Shown piece by piece: positions 25,932 through 38,391 of a stretch of DNA of 64,000 nt; position 1 is the stretch's first letter; the number at the start of each line of letters is the position of its first letter. The stretch comes from Oxytricha trifallax (lineage: Eukaryota; Ciliophora; Spirotrichea; Sporadotrichida; Oxytrichidae), in contig ARYC01018370.1 of the NCBI GenBank assembly GCA_000711775.1, positions 46,570 through 110,569 of the forward strand. Direction: 5' to 3'. The notes below the pieces were generated by a model. The model was not told where the DNA came from. It saw nothing but the letters and a program-made list of their open reading frames with translations, and ran no database searches. A program made the translations under genes and the position numbers.

Positions 25932-26727
25932 TCACAAATTAAATCTCTTCACTGGTGGAGACCTCATTATTTTGTTTGAGAATCTTTGAGATTGCCCATC
26001 GCTTTAAGGAAAGTTTCTCTTCACGAATTCATTGTACTCACAAGATATCTCATATCTTTTTAGTTTCCTAGTGTTTTTCCTTCGATAAGATTTCTGCTTC
26101 AGTAATGCCAGCGCCCTTCCTTTCTTTTCTGCAACATAAATTTAATTAACAGCAACATAAATATTTTTTACAGTGACATAAACTTACTTGAGTATTAAGG
26201 GAAATATGATAAGTCCTTTAGCAAGTCTTAATTGATCTCGATGTTCTTTAACTTGCTTTCCTCATCCTTGGTTATCATCCTAGCCTCTTGCTGTTATCTT
26301 ACAATAGCGGTTAGGTAGTCGTTCCTGATTGTGCCTAGGATGCCGAAAAAGAAATCTCTGTCAGGTAGGTCCTGCGAATCTTCGTAAGTATTTAATTATT
26401 TCTAGAGAATTTCATCGCCTTTGAGTTTTTGGTAAATATTTTAAACAGAAAGCTCAGAGAAGCAGGGGACGTTGACATAAATTATGTAAGCGCTTCTAAT
26501 AAGTTCCTTATTCGAACTTAGAACGTCCTTAATAAACCTCATACTTGTTTTCTTGAAAGTCGGCAAGTGATAACCGACTATTTTTTATTACAATTAAAAT
26601 GTGCTTACATGAAAATTTAAAATAGTTAAACCAGTCACTTTTTGTGTTAAATTTTCCCTCAAATTGTCTCGAGTTAGCTAGTTATTCCCTGCCTGTCCAT
26701 TGTCTCTCATTTGAGTATTTATCTGCA
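25932..26727 (-). pseudogene. Element II companion gene (22-kDa-type), with introns
   Basis: On the minus strand a protein reads from about 26727 through an intron (GTAAGC at 26608 to AATAG at 26578, 31 nt) into FGYHLPTFKKTSMRFIKDVL and later LPDRDFFFGILGTI, then a second intron-like gap (26187-26129, 59 nt) and a basic tail ending at TGA 25932. It aligns with the companion gene of TBE (LPERNFFFGFLETL) and of element III. The first intron lies at the same place as in the TBE copy. The function is unknown. The second junction does not keep frame, so this copy may be broken. It converges on the transposase gene. Confidence 0.65.
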
Positions 26728-27246
26728 TTCACCCTTTAATTCCTAGGAAAATCTAAAATCTATAATTATTAATAATTTTGAATTTAATACCCCTACTAAA
26801 TAGCACAAGTGATATAAGGCAATATTACTAAATAATCTCTTTGACTTTACTAAGGAATTAATCTTCCCTAAGAATTGGCTCTTTTTTCCCTGAGAAAATA
26901 GTTTAGTATATTTGGGGCTATTTTTACAGCAACATAAATTTATAATACTATAATACAATATTTCTCAAATAATTTTGAATTTTTATTATTTGTTAGCGCT
27001 CATTTATGAGCGTATGTACTCATTTAATTTTTGTTTTGATTTTGAGTAATAAATTTTGGCTATAAATATTTTTGCTGATAAATTTTCTTAGTCTGAATTT
27101 TTGTATAATATTTTAAGAAAACATATATTTTAATAAATAAATTACCAACTTAATTTAAGTCACAAAATTGTATTATGTAAACATAAAAAATAAGCTTAGT
27201 ATTACATAAACAAACTTAAAATATATTTGTGTAACATAAATAAAAT

Positions 27247-28740
27247 ATGGATAATCCTATTTCAGCTTTAGATACTTCAAAAACCAAAACCACTCAAATA
27301 ACAGACTCTCTTTGGAAAATTAATCTTAATCCTAAGTATCACAAGTTTATTGGGAAGGTTGCTACAAAAACCCTAAACTTTGAGCTATATGATTCCCTAA
27401 TGCTAGAGTTGGGAAAGCGAAAATAGGGAAAGCCATTATTTACTTAATGAAAACCACGAGTTATTATAACATGCAGTCTCTGCGATTAACCTTTTACGTT
27501 ATCTTAGCTTAAAAGACACTCCAAAGTTCATCTTAAGAAAGAAAGGGAAATTTAACCACCTAAAAATCAATGGTGAGTATCGCTGTAAAATTTGTAGAGA
27601 ATCGAAAGAAATATTTTAAAGCAAAAAGTTGCTCAGCGCTAATTTGAGTACTCACAAGATTAGAGACTTGCAGGAGGCCAGGTATTCTACCATAGTAATT
27701 TTTTTCAGTTTTAATTTCATTTCATATCATATGTGATATGGGAGCTTAAATAGCTAGAGGCCATAGGCGACGCTATTGAATGCTAAGATGATTCGGAGTA
27801 AAGCATAAATCAATATGATAGTGATATTCCCAAAGCTAATTCTACTGAATGTACGCCTTAGCACAGATTAAAAGTTACACAGACATAAACTTTTCCAAAT
27901 GAAGACATAAATTTTTCAGTTGGTGAGAAATTCTTAGCAAGCCTCAATTAACTTGTCGAATAAGAGTTAACGATTACTATAGTACTGGAGGCTAAGGCCA
28001 TGATTAGGGAATACTAAGAGCTAAGACTGCTTCAACATGCACCATCTGGTCTTTTTAGACCAAACTCTTTAACAGTTCAATACAAAGTCGAAGACTTTAT
28101 CAAAAATTTTGAGATCAGCCTTGGAATATGGCAAGACTTTAAATTTATGTTGCTGAACAACAAGTTGAGAATGTCAGGCGTTGATTAGTTTAAAGGCTTC
28201 TGCTACAAATCACGTTTAATATGAGCCTGCCCCTAGAGAACTAAGACTGCAACCTAACCCATATTTTGGGTAATCAAGTAGATCGACTATACTTTCAAAG
28301 GTGCACCCTCCAGCTTTTGGCTGGCATAAGCAACCTTCTCTCTCAAGGTATCTTCCATCGCTACCTCAAGCCGTGCAATGTTAAAGTGAGAGGAGACCCG
28401 GATCCTTAAATACTCATTAGTAACTTTAAGTACTCATCGATGATAGACCAGCTCAATTAAGATGAGTTCATACCCATGGATATTCATTTGTGTCTTAGAG
28501 ATCCCGATGCTGTATGGATAGGCGATTTAAGGTAAGATAACTACTTTTTCCTAGCAATTTTCCTGCATTTTTTTGTTGGTAAAAATTTCAAGCAGGAAGT
28601 TAGGAGTCATTAATCGCTTCCAGTTTTTGCGGCTTAGCTTCATAATAGTTAAATGTCGACTGATGAAGTGAAGCTTATTACTACTAATATTAAGGATTAG
28701 CTAAAATTAATTCCCGATATTATGGCAATTGAAAATTTAT
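27247..28740 (+). pseudogene. Element II zinc-finger gene, broken
   Basis: The ORF starts at ATG 27247 after the leader motif. After a TGA (near 27448) the same frame gives a C2H2 finger, CSLCDQPFTLSQLKRHSKVH. A second finger-like block starting YRCKICRESKE follows near 27583. Beyond an intron-like or frame gap near 27680, a long frame from about 27745 to 28220 (it includes GLFRPNSLTVQYKVEDF) ends in TGA, and further coding pieces continue to about 28740. The layout matches the third gene of TBE (zinc fingers then a large domain), but I cannot see kinase motifs here. Confidence 0.6.
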
Positions 28741-29640
28741 GTTTGCAATTATTTTAAATAGAATGAATTTATGTATTTCATTAAATACTCTTGTTTACAA
28801 TTTTTTCTCATTCTTGGAAAGTTATTTATAATTCACAAAATAGTTGTTTGTTATAATGAAAGAATATAGGAAAATATAAATTCAATCAGATAAAATGAGT
28901 TGAGGTAGTTGAACCGAAAATACAAATCATTTTCCTTCCACATTATTAAGTTTTTCACGAAATCAAAAATATTTTATTAAACTCATTTTATAATAAGTTA
29001 TTATTTATTGTGTAATTCCTAATATTTTGAATTTGTTCTATACACCTTATTGAAACATCAAGAAAATATATCAATTATAGGTACAGAGTATAAATTTAAA
29101 ATTTTTGTTTGTAGTAAAAAAAATTACACATTTCTTCATATTTCTTCAAATTTTTATCAAATAAAAATTTCTAAATATAAAAAATTATAATTATAATAAT
29201 CTCTTGTGATTTCATTAGTATTATAATATCTAAAATTTTAGATATACATTATTTATTTTTATAGCCCTGTTTAAAAACATTGTCAGCTAATAATACCTTA
29301 GTCTTTGTTTTCATTTGCCAATATGACTTTAATATAGAAAAGAAAAGATTAAGATCCTTATAGTTATGAGACAGAATAACGAAAAGATCCATATAATATT
29401 AAGAAGGTTTAATTAAAATCGGTGTAATTTGTCCTTACCTTGCTATGTAATCAATCAAAAGAATATATATCACAATAAGTGACTTTAAAAATAGGAAAAA
29501 TATTAATAATTGAATTCATGTAGAGGTACATATTTTTACGATAACAAAATTTGGTAAGTTAAGAAAGAAATCTTTTAGTATAAAATCATTAGCATTATTT
29601 TAATTATTTTTATTATACTATTATTCTTATTATTTTAATT
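28741..29640. other. AT-rich, no gene recognised
   Basis: AT-rich sequence beyond the zinc-finger gene. No telomere-like or inverted end of element II could be identified here. Confidence 0.4.
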
Positions 29641-30420
29641 ATTATTCCAATATTAGATTTGAATATTAATTTTTAATTACAAATTGATTTATTACTAAAT
29701 AAATATGGAATATGTTAACCTAAATATTGTAGAAATACATTTGAATTTGGAAAAATAATTAAGATTAAATATATAATATTGCAAATTCGTGGTAGTTAGA
29801 GTTGGTGAATTTAAATAAACTAGGGCTTATTCGATAGGGAATTCAAAATAAGCTGGACTTTATTATTGGAGGTACTATTTTATCTCATCCATAGAGCGAG
29901 ATAACTTCCCTTAAATGTGAGGGCACAATTTATTGAATTTAGAGGTGTATAATTAAAGTGACGTTATCTCACTTTAGGGATGAGATAAAATAGTACCGCC
30001 AATTATAAAGTCCAGCTAATTCTAAATGTCCAATCAAATATGCCCTAGTTTATTTAAATTCTCTAACTCAAACTGCCACGAATTTGCAATATTATATATT
30101 TAATCTTAATTATTTTTCCAAATTCAAATGTATTTCTACAATAATATGAATTTTAAACATCAGTCTTTCTATTATTTCTCTAAAGTCTTAAATTTAATTT
30201 AAATTATATTTATGTCATTAAATTCTACTTCATCAACAACTTCTTCAACCACATCTTCGACTACATCAACTATAAACCTTAACCCCAAAAGTTGTATAAA
30301 ATTCGAACAGAAAAAACCTAACTGTCACTATTTTGGCAATACTACAGTTTGTGCTTGATATCAAAATTCTGAAACAAATGTGTGTCTGTAATATTACTAC
30401 TATTAGATAAAATAGGAAAA
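29641..30420 (+). repeat. Second copy of the 8.7-kb repeat, split by a MITE
   Basis: 29641-29725 resembles 8661-8745. After the MITE (29726-30142) the match resumes in character: a Thr/Ser-coding low-complexity run, then CHYFGNTTVC at about 30320, parallel to the CHYFGKK motif at 8.88 kb. The zinc-knuckle-like block is also degenerate here, with a TGA. So one ancestral unit occurs twice in the window and this copy took an insertion. Confidence 0.5.
29726..30142. mobile_element. MITE with 3-bp AAT target duplication
   Basis: The ends ATTGTAGAAATACATTTGAA and its complement are exact inverted repeats. Arms of about 160-170 bp pair with moderate divergence, with a core at about 29905-29958. AAT flanks both sides (29723-29725 and 30143-30145), fitting an ANT target as known for TBE-type transposition. 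There is no coding capacity. It may be mobilised by one of the DDE transposases in the window. Confidence 0.75.
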
Positions 30421-31730
30421 AGCCTTATTTAATAAATCAACTGACTTAAATAACTTAATAATACATCAAATTTTAAGCATGTGAGAGAAATATAATATCA
30501 AATTAAGAATATTAATAAGCTAAACATCAGGAAATAAAATCTAGTAATTAGTTTGAACTATTATTTATATAGTTTTATTAATATAATTCAATTAAATTTA
30601 TGTTAAACAAGAGGGGTAATTTTTAGTTTTATAAGAAATTCTTTTTTTCGTGCATTTCCAAGTCTAAAAATTTTTTATTGATTGAAAATATTTGAAAAAT
30701 ATTTCCAAATTATTTGTAAATGGTTAATTAATTAAAACTATGTCAAAACAATGTGTAGTGAATCAAACTTGCATAAAATTTATGACCTATCAAAAAAATT
30801 AGTAGTAATAGAGTAATTATTCTTTATTTTTTTCGTAAATACCCATTTTAATTTTAATTTTAGAAATTATGAATATGTTATGTTATAAAATTATCTTTTA
30901 AAAGATTATTTATAAGAAATTTATAATTTTAAACTTATTAATATAATTTAAAGTTATTAACAATCACCTCTTTAAAACTAAAGAAAGTTGAATTATTATT
31001 TCTTTTAAAAAAAATAATTAAAAATATAATTAATAAGTAGCTTTATAAAATAAATATAAATTTTATGATTTAATCATATATTCTTAAAAAGCTTAGTACT
31101 AAATTTGACAAATTAAAACACACTAAATACAATTTTTTATTTAATATAATATGATAAATGCATAAGAAAATTAAAGTAAAATATAAAATGGAATTAATTA
31201 TTTAATATTAAACACAAAATATAAACTTTATGATAATTGAGAAATCAATGTTCTTAAATATCTAGTGGTTTTGTGTAGCATATCATAATATTAAATTGTT
31301 ACAATTGACAAACTCTTATATAAAATTTTATATAGCAGTAATTTTTTAGTCATCTAACCAAAATTTATAAATATTGTCAGATTAAAATAAAATGTAATAT
31401 TTCAATTTTGCTCAACATGTATTAATAATTATTGATATCAAAGGTAAATGAAACTAAGATAGAACGAAAGAATGACCTCCCAAATTTTTAATGAAAAAAT
31501 AATCTATTTTAAATTTATGTGGAGTATCAGCACTGATCTCTTCTCTGAAGGCTTAAAAAGATGAATAAAATGAGATTGCAATGAGAAGTCTTTATAAAAA
31601 TATATAAATATATTTGTAATTCTAATCACTAAATGTATTTTAAAGTTTATTATTTCATACAAACTTACTAAAAAAATTATCTGTGGATGAAAAATTTTTA
31701 TATACTTATATAAAATAGAAAGTAAGTCTA
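30421..31730. other. AT-rich, no gene recognised
   Basis: The AT content is very high. No motif or inverted repeat could be supported. Confidence 0.4.
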
Positions 31731-31904
31731 ATGTATTTTCCAAATGGCCAAGAAAGAGGTGTCAGCATAGAACTAAGGGAGATACCCATTAAGGAGTTAC
31801 ATCTTCTTGAATATTAATAATTAATAATAAAAAATGCAAATTAAATTGAAAGCTTGTCTTTAGAACTCGAAAATAATTAAACATAGAGCCTCATTAGAAC
31901 ATGA
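31731..31904 (+). CDS. Coding islet, 57 codons
   Basis: ATG 31731 to TGA 31902. It begins MYFPNGQERGVSIELREIPI, continues with Leu/Glu heptad-like sequence, and has TAA/TAG read as Gln. A neighbouring frame just after the stop gives a Lys-rich segment (HESKKRKAKKQ), so this may be an exon or gene segment of a coiled-coil, basic protein. No family is recognised. Confidence 0.3.
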
Positions 31905-33584
31905 ATCTAAAAAAAGGAAAGCTAAGAAATAAGTGTATGCGAGAATTAGCTTTTAAATTAGTTTTTTAATTCTTTTAGTTAAAATTTATTGATAATAAAA
32001 TCTTCGATTCACATGCATTTTAAGTCAATTGCTTGCTACTTAATCTTGCAGGCTTAAAATAGTAAAGTCAATAATCTCCATCAAGTGATGCAATTAGGGT
32101 AAATCGAGGACGGGGATTAATAGTAGCACATTTAAAGCAGCAAAAATATCTATTTTAAGGGATTCGCCGTCAATTAACAAACAATATATATTTATAAAAA
32201 TTTTTATTTCAATTAAAATTCTTTGTACTCATTTTTAGATTGGCTATGATATTTACACAATTGTAATTATTCTTTGCTTATTTAGTTTAATTCTCTTCAT
32301 ATATTTTGTATTAATTTTTTTAATAATTTCAGTCTCTAATCATTTAAATATTTTTGTACTTTATATAAAAAAATTGAGAATTTTATGCTCTTGCTATCTT
32401 ATTCTCAAACCAATTATAAATTTTTAATTATTTATAAAACATAACAACTTTACAACATTTTAAGGTAATTATTGTGATGAAAACTATTTACATTTTTGCA
32501 ATTTTTTACTTCTTCATTGACAAATGATATATTATCTTTATTTATTAAAAATTAATAATTTTAATATCTTAAATTCTTTCGAAATATATTTTTTAATAAA
32601 TATTGTTTTACATTAGTTTATTGAAATTTTATTCGAGACCCTAAATAATTAGTCGCTCATTCATTATCGATTAAGTCGAAAGAAATTTATTAAGGAATAT
32701 TTGGGAAAGAATTTAATCCAAAACTTTTTTGTTTTTTTTAAATATATGTAATTATACTATACTTCCAACAATGTTTTTTACCTATGATCTAATAAAACCT
32801 TAGATTTGTCAATTATTCTGATTTTAAAATATGATTTTTGGACACTAAATATTTTAATTTCTAATTATATTTTATTAGAAGTTATTACTTATTAAGTTGT
32901 TATGATAGATAAGATTCATGAATAAAAAATATTTAGATATATTCTGAAAAAGGAAAAAAATTTTCATTTTTCTTCTTGTTTTAAAGTCAGTTGTAAAGTA
33001 GAATATAAATAATTTCCCTTAATTTATAAAGATTATATTTATGTTGACAAAGCATAGCAATTCTATTCTGAATATATGTTTGAATTATCAATTACTTATA
33101 GATTATAACGTAATTATTGTTTCTTATTAATTATTCAGTTAAAATGCAAACAGACGTAAATAGACTCTTCACCTTTAATAAAATTGTCTGTAGTATTATT
33201 TATTTCTGCCATATGATTTGAAAATTTAATCAATGATTAATATAAAAGATCTTTTATTGAAAGTATATTTCTTCCATTTTATAAAATAAATGAAGATAAT
33301 TAGCTGATATAAAATGGACATTACTAATTATTTTTTACAATTATTTATTTTTGCTGGAGAAAAATAATTAGATTTATAATTTTTTATAATGAATTTTCTA
33401 TTTAAAACCTGAAATTATTAACTATAAAGAGTTGTATAACTTTTATTTAATCATTATGCGAATAAGATAGTTATATTGTTTTATTTTAATTTTACTCCAA
33501 AAAAATTGTAACTTCAAAGAATTGAAACTCTTCCTAAATAATCTTAAATAATTTCTTATACAATCTGAAAATAGATCTATTATT
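31905..33584. other. AT-rich, no gene recognised
   Basis: One stretch near 32080-32165 has higher GC but no consistent frame. Otherwise nothing is visible up to the Rep-element end at 33585. Confidence 0.4.
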
Positions 33585-35626
33585 GATAAAATACGGTTGA
33601 AATGGGGAAATTCATTGATAAAAATATAACTGTATTCGTAATAAATATTAAATGCCGCTAAATACACATGACTTTATTCGTAATTTGATTTAGTACACTT
33701 TTAATTACATAATTTTAATATTTAAATAATTATGACAAAATTGTACAGTTCGTATATTTTACTGTTTAACAATGATTTTTAAGATTTTAAAATATTAAGG
33801 GGTACTTTTAAAATAGTACAAATTGCAGGAATTAGTTTTTTATATGATTAATTATACTGAATACATAAAAGAGTGATTTATTATTTATTATTTTAAGTAA
33901 TTATATTAGAGCACTTATGGAAGTTCTATCTGATGAGCCCTCTTGATTTCTTCTCTATATTACTGTTTGTATCTGTTTAATCCACGTCGGCCTCATTTAT
34001 GATTGAGGATCCCTCTATAATAAATTCTAAATGCCCTTCTTCGATCATTAGCTGCTTCATATACACAGCTAGTTCACTCTCATTGAATGGAAACCTCTCA
34101 TCTTGCCTCTGTATTTTGCTCGTGAATTATTCTATAGGCATCCTGGTTTTCAAATGACCTTCTATCCAGTTCACCCATAGTGACCTATGGCAGCTAATTT
34201 TATATTTCTATCACCTGGCAGTTCTTATATCTAACCACCTGGTCTGTTTATTTTAGGTTCTCTGAGTACCCCTAACCCTCGAAGAATCTTTTTAGGTCTT
34301 CTATCATTTTTCCGTCATAAAAGATGTCTCGCTTGATTTTGTCCATAATTACCAACTTAGGCTTTGATTGTGACTTCCTTGAGTCAAACAGAATGTGCGA
34401 TTGAATATTCTGAAGTCCTGCGTGATAAAGATCTTTCTAAGGAACTTATCGATTGTAGTCTTTCCCGTGTTAGGGCATCTAAACAGCCAGACAACGTTTA
34501 CTTTATCTGGGGATTTTCTAAATATGACTATTTATAGCTTGTAAACAGCATAAAAGTACATCATATCCTCCAACAAATTAGCATTGAGTTTGGTAAGATT
34601 TGGAGACTCGGTATCAGATCGTAGAAGGAAAGTATTAAATGATTAGAATTTGGTTTACCTTGGAGCTGGCTTAGAAATAATTTTTGATTCGAAACTTTAG
34701 TATGTCGTAAGAGTCTTGTAATTTTTCACTATTTTTTTCAGACAGCATCATCGTCCTGATACATCTCATATATTTCATCAACATTCTTTATTTTCTAGGT
34801 TCCAATAAGCTGCTTGAATGTAGCTTTGATTTCTTTGGTTTATGTTGAGATTCTGGCAGATTTGTTCATGCTTCCCTAAAATCTAGATTGGACTTTTGCG
34901 AAAGAAAGGAAAGCTTAAAAATGTTCAACGTCCCCACATTAAAGAACAAGTTTATCATGGTGAGCATAAATCTTCCTGATTTTTACTTTTCAGACGACTG
35001 AGTAGGATAACTTTATATCTTTCAAGGCCTCCTAACCTAGGTAATCAGGCTTACTAAAGTAGTTTTAGCATATTCCAAGCTTATCTGATTTTACGTGTAT
35101 CGTAAGGAACTAACTTAGGAAATTATTTTCAGTGCATTGAATTATTAGAGCATGGCTAAATCTTGTAGTCTTACCGGAGATTGCTTCAACAACGCTTGTG
35201 TGGATCTGCAAACGTAGTCGGTCTCAATCTACAAAACAAAAATATGAGCTTGTTGGATTTGTCATCTATCTTCTGATTTGGTTTTTCATCATTATTGTAA
35301 GAGATACTTGACTGTCTTTGATAACGGTCGCATATATTATCTAAATGCCTTTCTACTCATTTTAACATTCATTTTGTTGTTTTAAATGATAATTAATATA
35401 TAAAAAATCACTCTTTTATGCATTCAGTAAAATTAATTAAATAAAAAACTAATTTCTACAAGCTGTACAATTTGGTCATAATTATTTAAATATTAAAATT
35501 CTGTAATTAAAAGTGTACTAAATCAAATTACGATGAAAGGCATGTGTATTTATCGGCAGTTTATATTAATTACGAATACAGTTATATTTTTATTCATGAA
35601 TTTCCCCATTTCAACCGTATTTTATC
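33585..35626. mobile_element. 2.0-kb inverted-repeat element with Rep-like gene
   Basis: The ends are inverted repeats of about 240-300 bp: left 33585-33890, right 35385-35626, both beginning GATAAAATACGGTTGAAATG when read inward. The left arm carries an extra segment of about 75 bp. The space between is filled by one minus-strand Rep-like gene. The combination of long terminal inverted repeats with a replication-initiator gene is unusual for a DNA transposon. No target duplication is certain. Confidence 0.8.
33915..35360 (-). pseudogene. Rep-like protein with SF3 helicase domain, disrupted
   Basis: Read on the minus strand from ATG 35360. The central part shows a helicase P-loop, WLFRCPNTGKTTIDKF (about 34491-34446), and a Walker B-like KLVIMDKIKRD (about 34358-34325) with a preceding FDSRKS. 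This order fits superfamily 3 helicases of Rep proteins of small DNA replicons. Upstream, QNYFSKPDYLG (about 35070) resembles the YxxK motif of HUH Rep nucleases. The frame changes several times, there are TGA codons (one near 34998), and an intron-like GTAAAC follows near 34662, so it is decayed or multi-intron. The first Gly of the P-loop is Arg. The likely role of the ancestor is initiating rolling-circle replication. Confidence 0.65.
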
Positions 35627-37465
35627 TATATTGTAATTTGATTATCTAATTTTGGTTTTAAATATCTTAATTTGGAATATTCCTGTATTAGTTTTAAGAG
35701 AATTTTTGAATTTACTATTTTTTTTCTTATTTACAAACCATTATGCTATAATACAAAATAAAGTATTTCATCGAAATAAAAACATATAAACTTAAATAAT
35801 TTCTGAGACATAAGTAAAGATGTAAAAGAAACAAAAGAAAAAAAATTAAATAATATCTAAAATGTATCAAGAATCAGAAAAAGAAACTCACAAAGCCCAA
35901 ATTATTTAATTCTAAGTATTTTAAAGTAATTGATTAAACTTAACATTTAATAAATGTTTGGTATTTTATTAAAATCTCTATTAAAAATTGAAACATCAAA
36001 TTATAATCACAATTATAATAAAACTTTTTTAATTGATTATTTGCCTTTATCACTTATTTTCTTTTAACATATACTAAAAGAGGTTTTAATATTTTATCTG
36101 TGAACTCTATTTATTTATTAATTATAATAATAAATACTATTTTTATAAATAAGATGTTATTTTCTGATGATAATCAAAATTCTTTTTTAATTCTTGCATT
36201 ATAGGGAAGTGTATCAAATCTATGAAGCTTTTTGCTAATTAACTCTTATTTGGAGATCTAATTCGTTATTTTTCATCAATCTGATGAATGATTGATCGAA
36301 TCAAGGAAATTTTCTTTTTATATTATTTTAACCAATTATAATTCAATGAAATAAAGCTTATTATAGATAAGACATCCATTTATAACAAACAAATAAAAAT
36401 ATTTATGTAGAGGTAACATTATGTGGGATTTTTGGGGAACTGATTATATATTGGGGCAGGTATTCGATAAATTAACTTGAAAAGCTAGAGGTCAAACTAA
36501 TTACATTTGCACAATCAAACCAACAAAAGTTAACAATTCCTTATAGTATTTTTACTTTTGTGGACTATTTTATCATTATAATACAGAATTCATCGAATAA
36601 AGACTTCTTTTTATCAATATTTACTTTTAAACTATAATTATATTCATAAAAATGGGGATTGGTACTAGTTTATAATATGTTCAAATCATTTTAGTATAAT
36701 GATGTTAAAAGGATTCAATCAATAATCTTCGTTAATTTCAGAAAACTTAAAATCATTCTTTAAAATTATAAATTTTTTATATTCTTATTTGGAAAATACA
36801 TGGTATGACCTTAAGATCTTTAATGAATCCTGCTATAAAAGTGAAATAAAAAACGATTATCATTAAAATATAAAAGGCAGTGCTTCTAACCAGCAGATGA
36901 CAATTTTACAACGATTAAATATTAAAAGGAATATATTTTAGGCTTGAGAGAGATTTGTTAAAGGAAACTCATGTTATGGATCTCTACGTTCCCTTTAATC
37001 ACGACTAATTATTGAGCAAATTATCAATAAAATTCAGAATCATGAATAAAAAGAGAACATCAAGAAAAATATAGAAGATAGACAAAAACATTTTAATTGC
37101 TGCACTTGACAGAGAACCTAGATAGAATAAATTGTTAGAGATTACACATTAATCATGAGATTGTTGAAAATGAATATTCTATATTTTGATTATTAATTAC
37201 TCAAAGTTATTTTTTCATATTAGGACTATTATAACACTAGTTTTATAAGACTTTATAGAACTTCTGAATATATTTAATTGTTTTTCCTTCAAAAAAGCGT
37301 ACTATAAACAAAGTTATAACATATAAATTTATTTTGGGATTAATTAAATATAAAGACTCATTCTCCTTTATATTTTTATTTCTCTTATCAATATTAATAA
37401 TTTCACCCTTCAATATTAAATAAAATTAATGACAATTTTAATTATGATTGTATATATATTATTAA
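35627..37465. other. AT-rich, no gene recognised
   Basis: No supported gene. Short GC-richer pieces around 36420-36540 carry no motif. Confidence 0.4.
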
Positions 37466-37469
37466 ATTA

Positions 37470-38044
37470 GAAAGTTAATTGTTAAGAGGTGCTAACCACT
37501 TGGGAATTTCTAATAGAGCTTTCTACTACTCTAAGGTATATCGAGGGCAGGTAGGGGGTTGCTGGGCGCAACACATGTGGGACCAGTCGGCGGGGTTCAA
37601 TCTTTTAGCGTACACTCTTCGAGTGTACTGGATCCTAAGATTTCCCTGCATTAGATGAGTCTACTGGCTTGAGTTCAGTTTCCGAGGTAATAGGGAGCAG
37701 GTTGAAGGTACGCTCTGCCTTCGAAAGTGAGAAAACGAATACCATTGAAGCCAACGATAAGGATTTTTAACACACACCGGGTTAGGGTGCTGAAGCTACC
37801 ACAGCGAAAGGATAGGGATTACGTTTCCCAGCAGCGGTCGGACCGGTAAGCTTTTTTCTCCATCTTCTGTTATCTAGTTGGATCTCACGAGCTCTGTCCC
37901 CAGGTATAAACTGGGATGACATCTTGATTTTGGGAGAAGTCTAGGTAATAGCGAGAATCGTTTTTTCGGAGTTTTCTACATCATGACTGCCATGTCAACT
38001 ATCTCAGATGTGTCTACGTCACTACTAAGATTGATGGTTTGATT
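37470..38044 (-). other. GC-rich island, possible gene or structured RNA
   Basis: This is about 575 bp near 50 percent GC inside DNA of about 25 percent GC. Two minus-strand frames are free of TGA through most of it; one contains MSSQFIPGDRAREIQ and LTGPTAAGKRNP. It also holds a perfect hairpin, GTACACTC/GAGTGTAC with a TTC loop, at about 37610-37628. It matches no rRNA, tRNA, SRP or RNase P RNA pattern I know. The end nearest 38044 is repeated at 24411-24560. It could be a macronuclear-destined segment, a structured RNA or part of a repeat. Confidence 0.5.
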
Positions 38045-38391
38045 TTAGTATTAAACAGTAATATGCTAAATTTATTTGATTTAAATCATTAAACACAAAT
38101 GATTTTATATAATATTTATTTATAATTTTATTAATCTTTGTATTCCTTCCGAAACATTATGCTCTTATTGAAATGTATTTGATAAGGGAAAATTCAAAAA
38201 TAAAAAAGAGATTTTTTTAATTATTATATATAACAGCCAGTAATTAGGAGTGTTCTTAATTCTTATTTGAAGACATTAAGTTAAACAGTAATCTATTTTA
38301 AATTTAAAAGTTTAACTAATTAATTAAATATATATAGTTTTAAATTAAAAGCGCAAAGAAAAATTGAGAAGTAACAAAATTTCATTCAAAA

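Noticed and set aside
37470..38044. rRNA, SRP RNA or RNase P RNA in the GC-rich island
   Set aside because: None of the conserved blocks I know for these RNAs is present.
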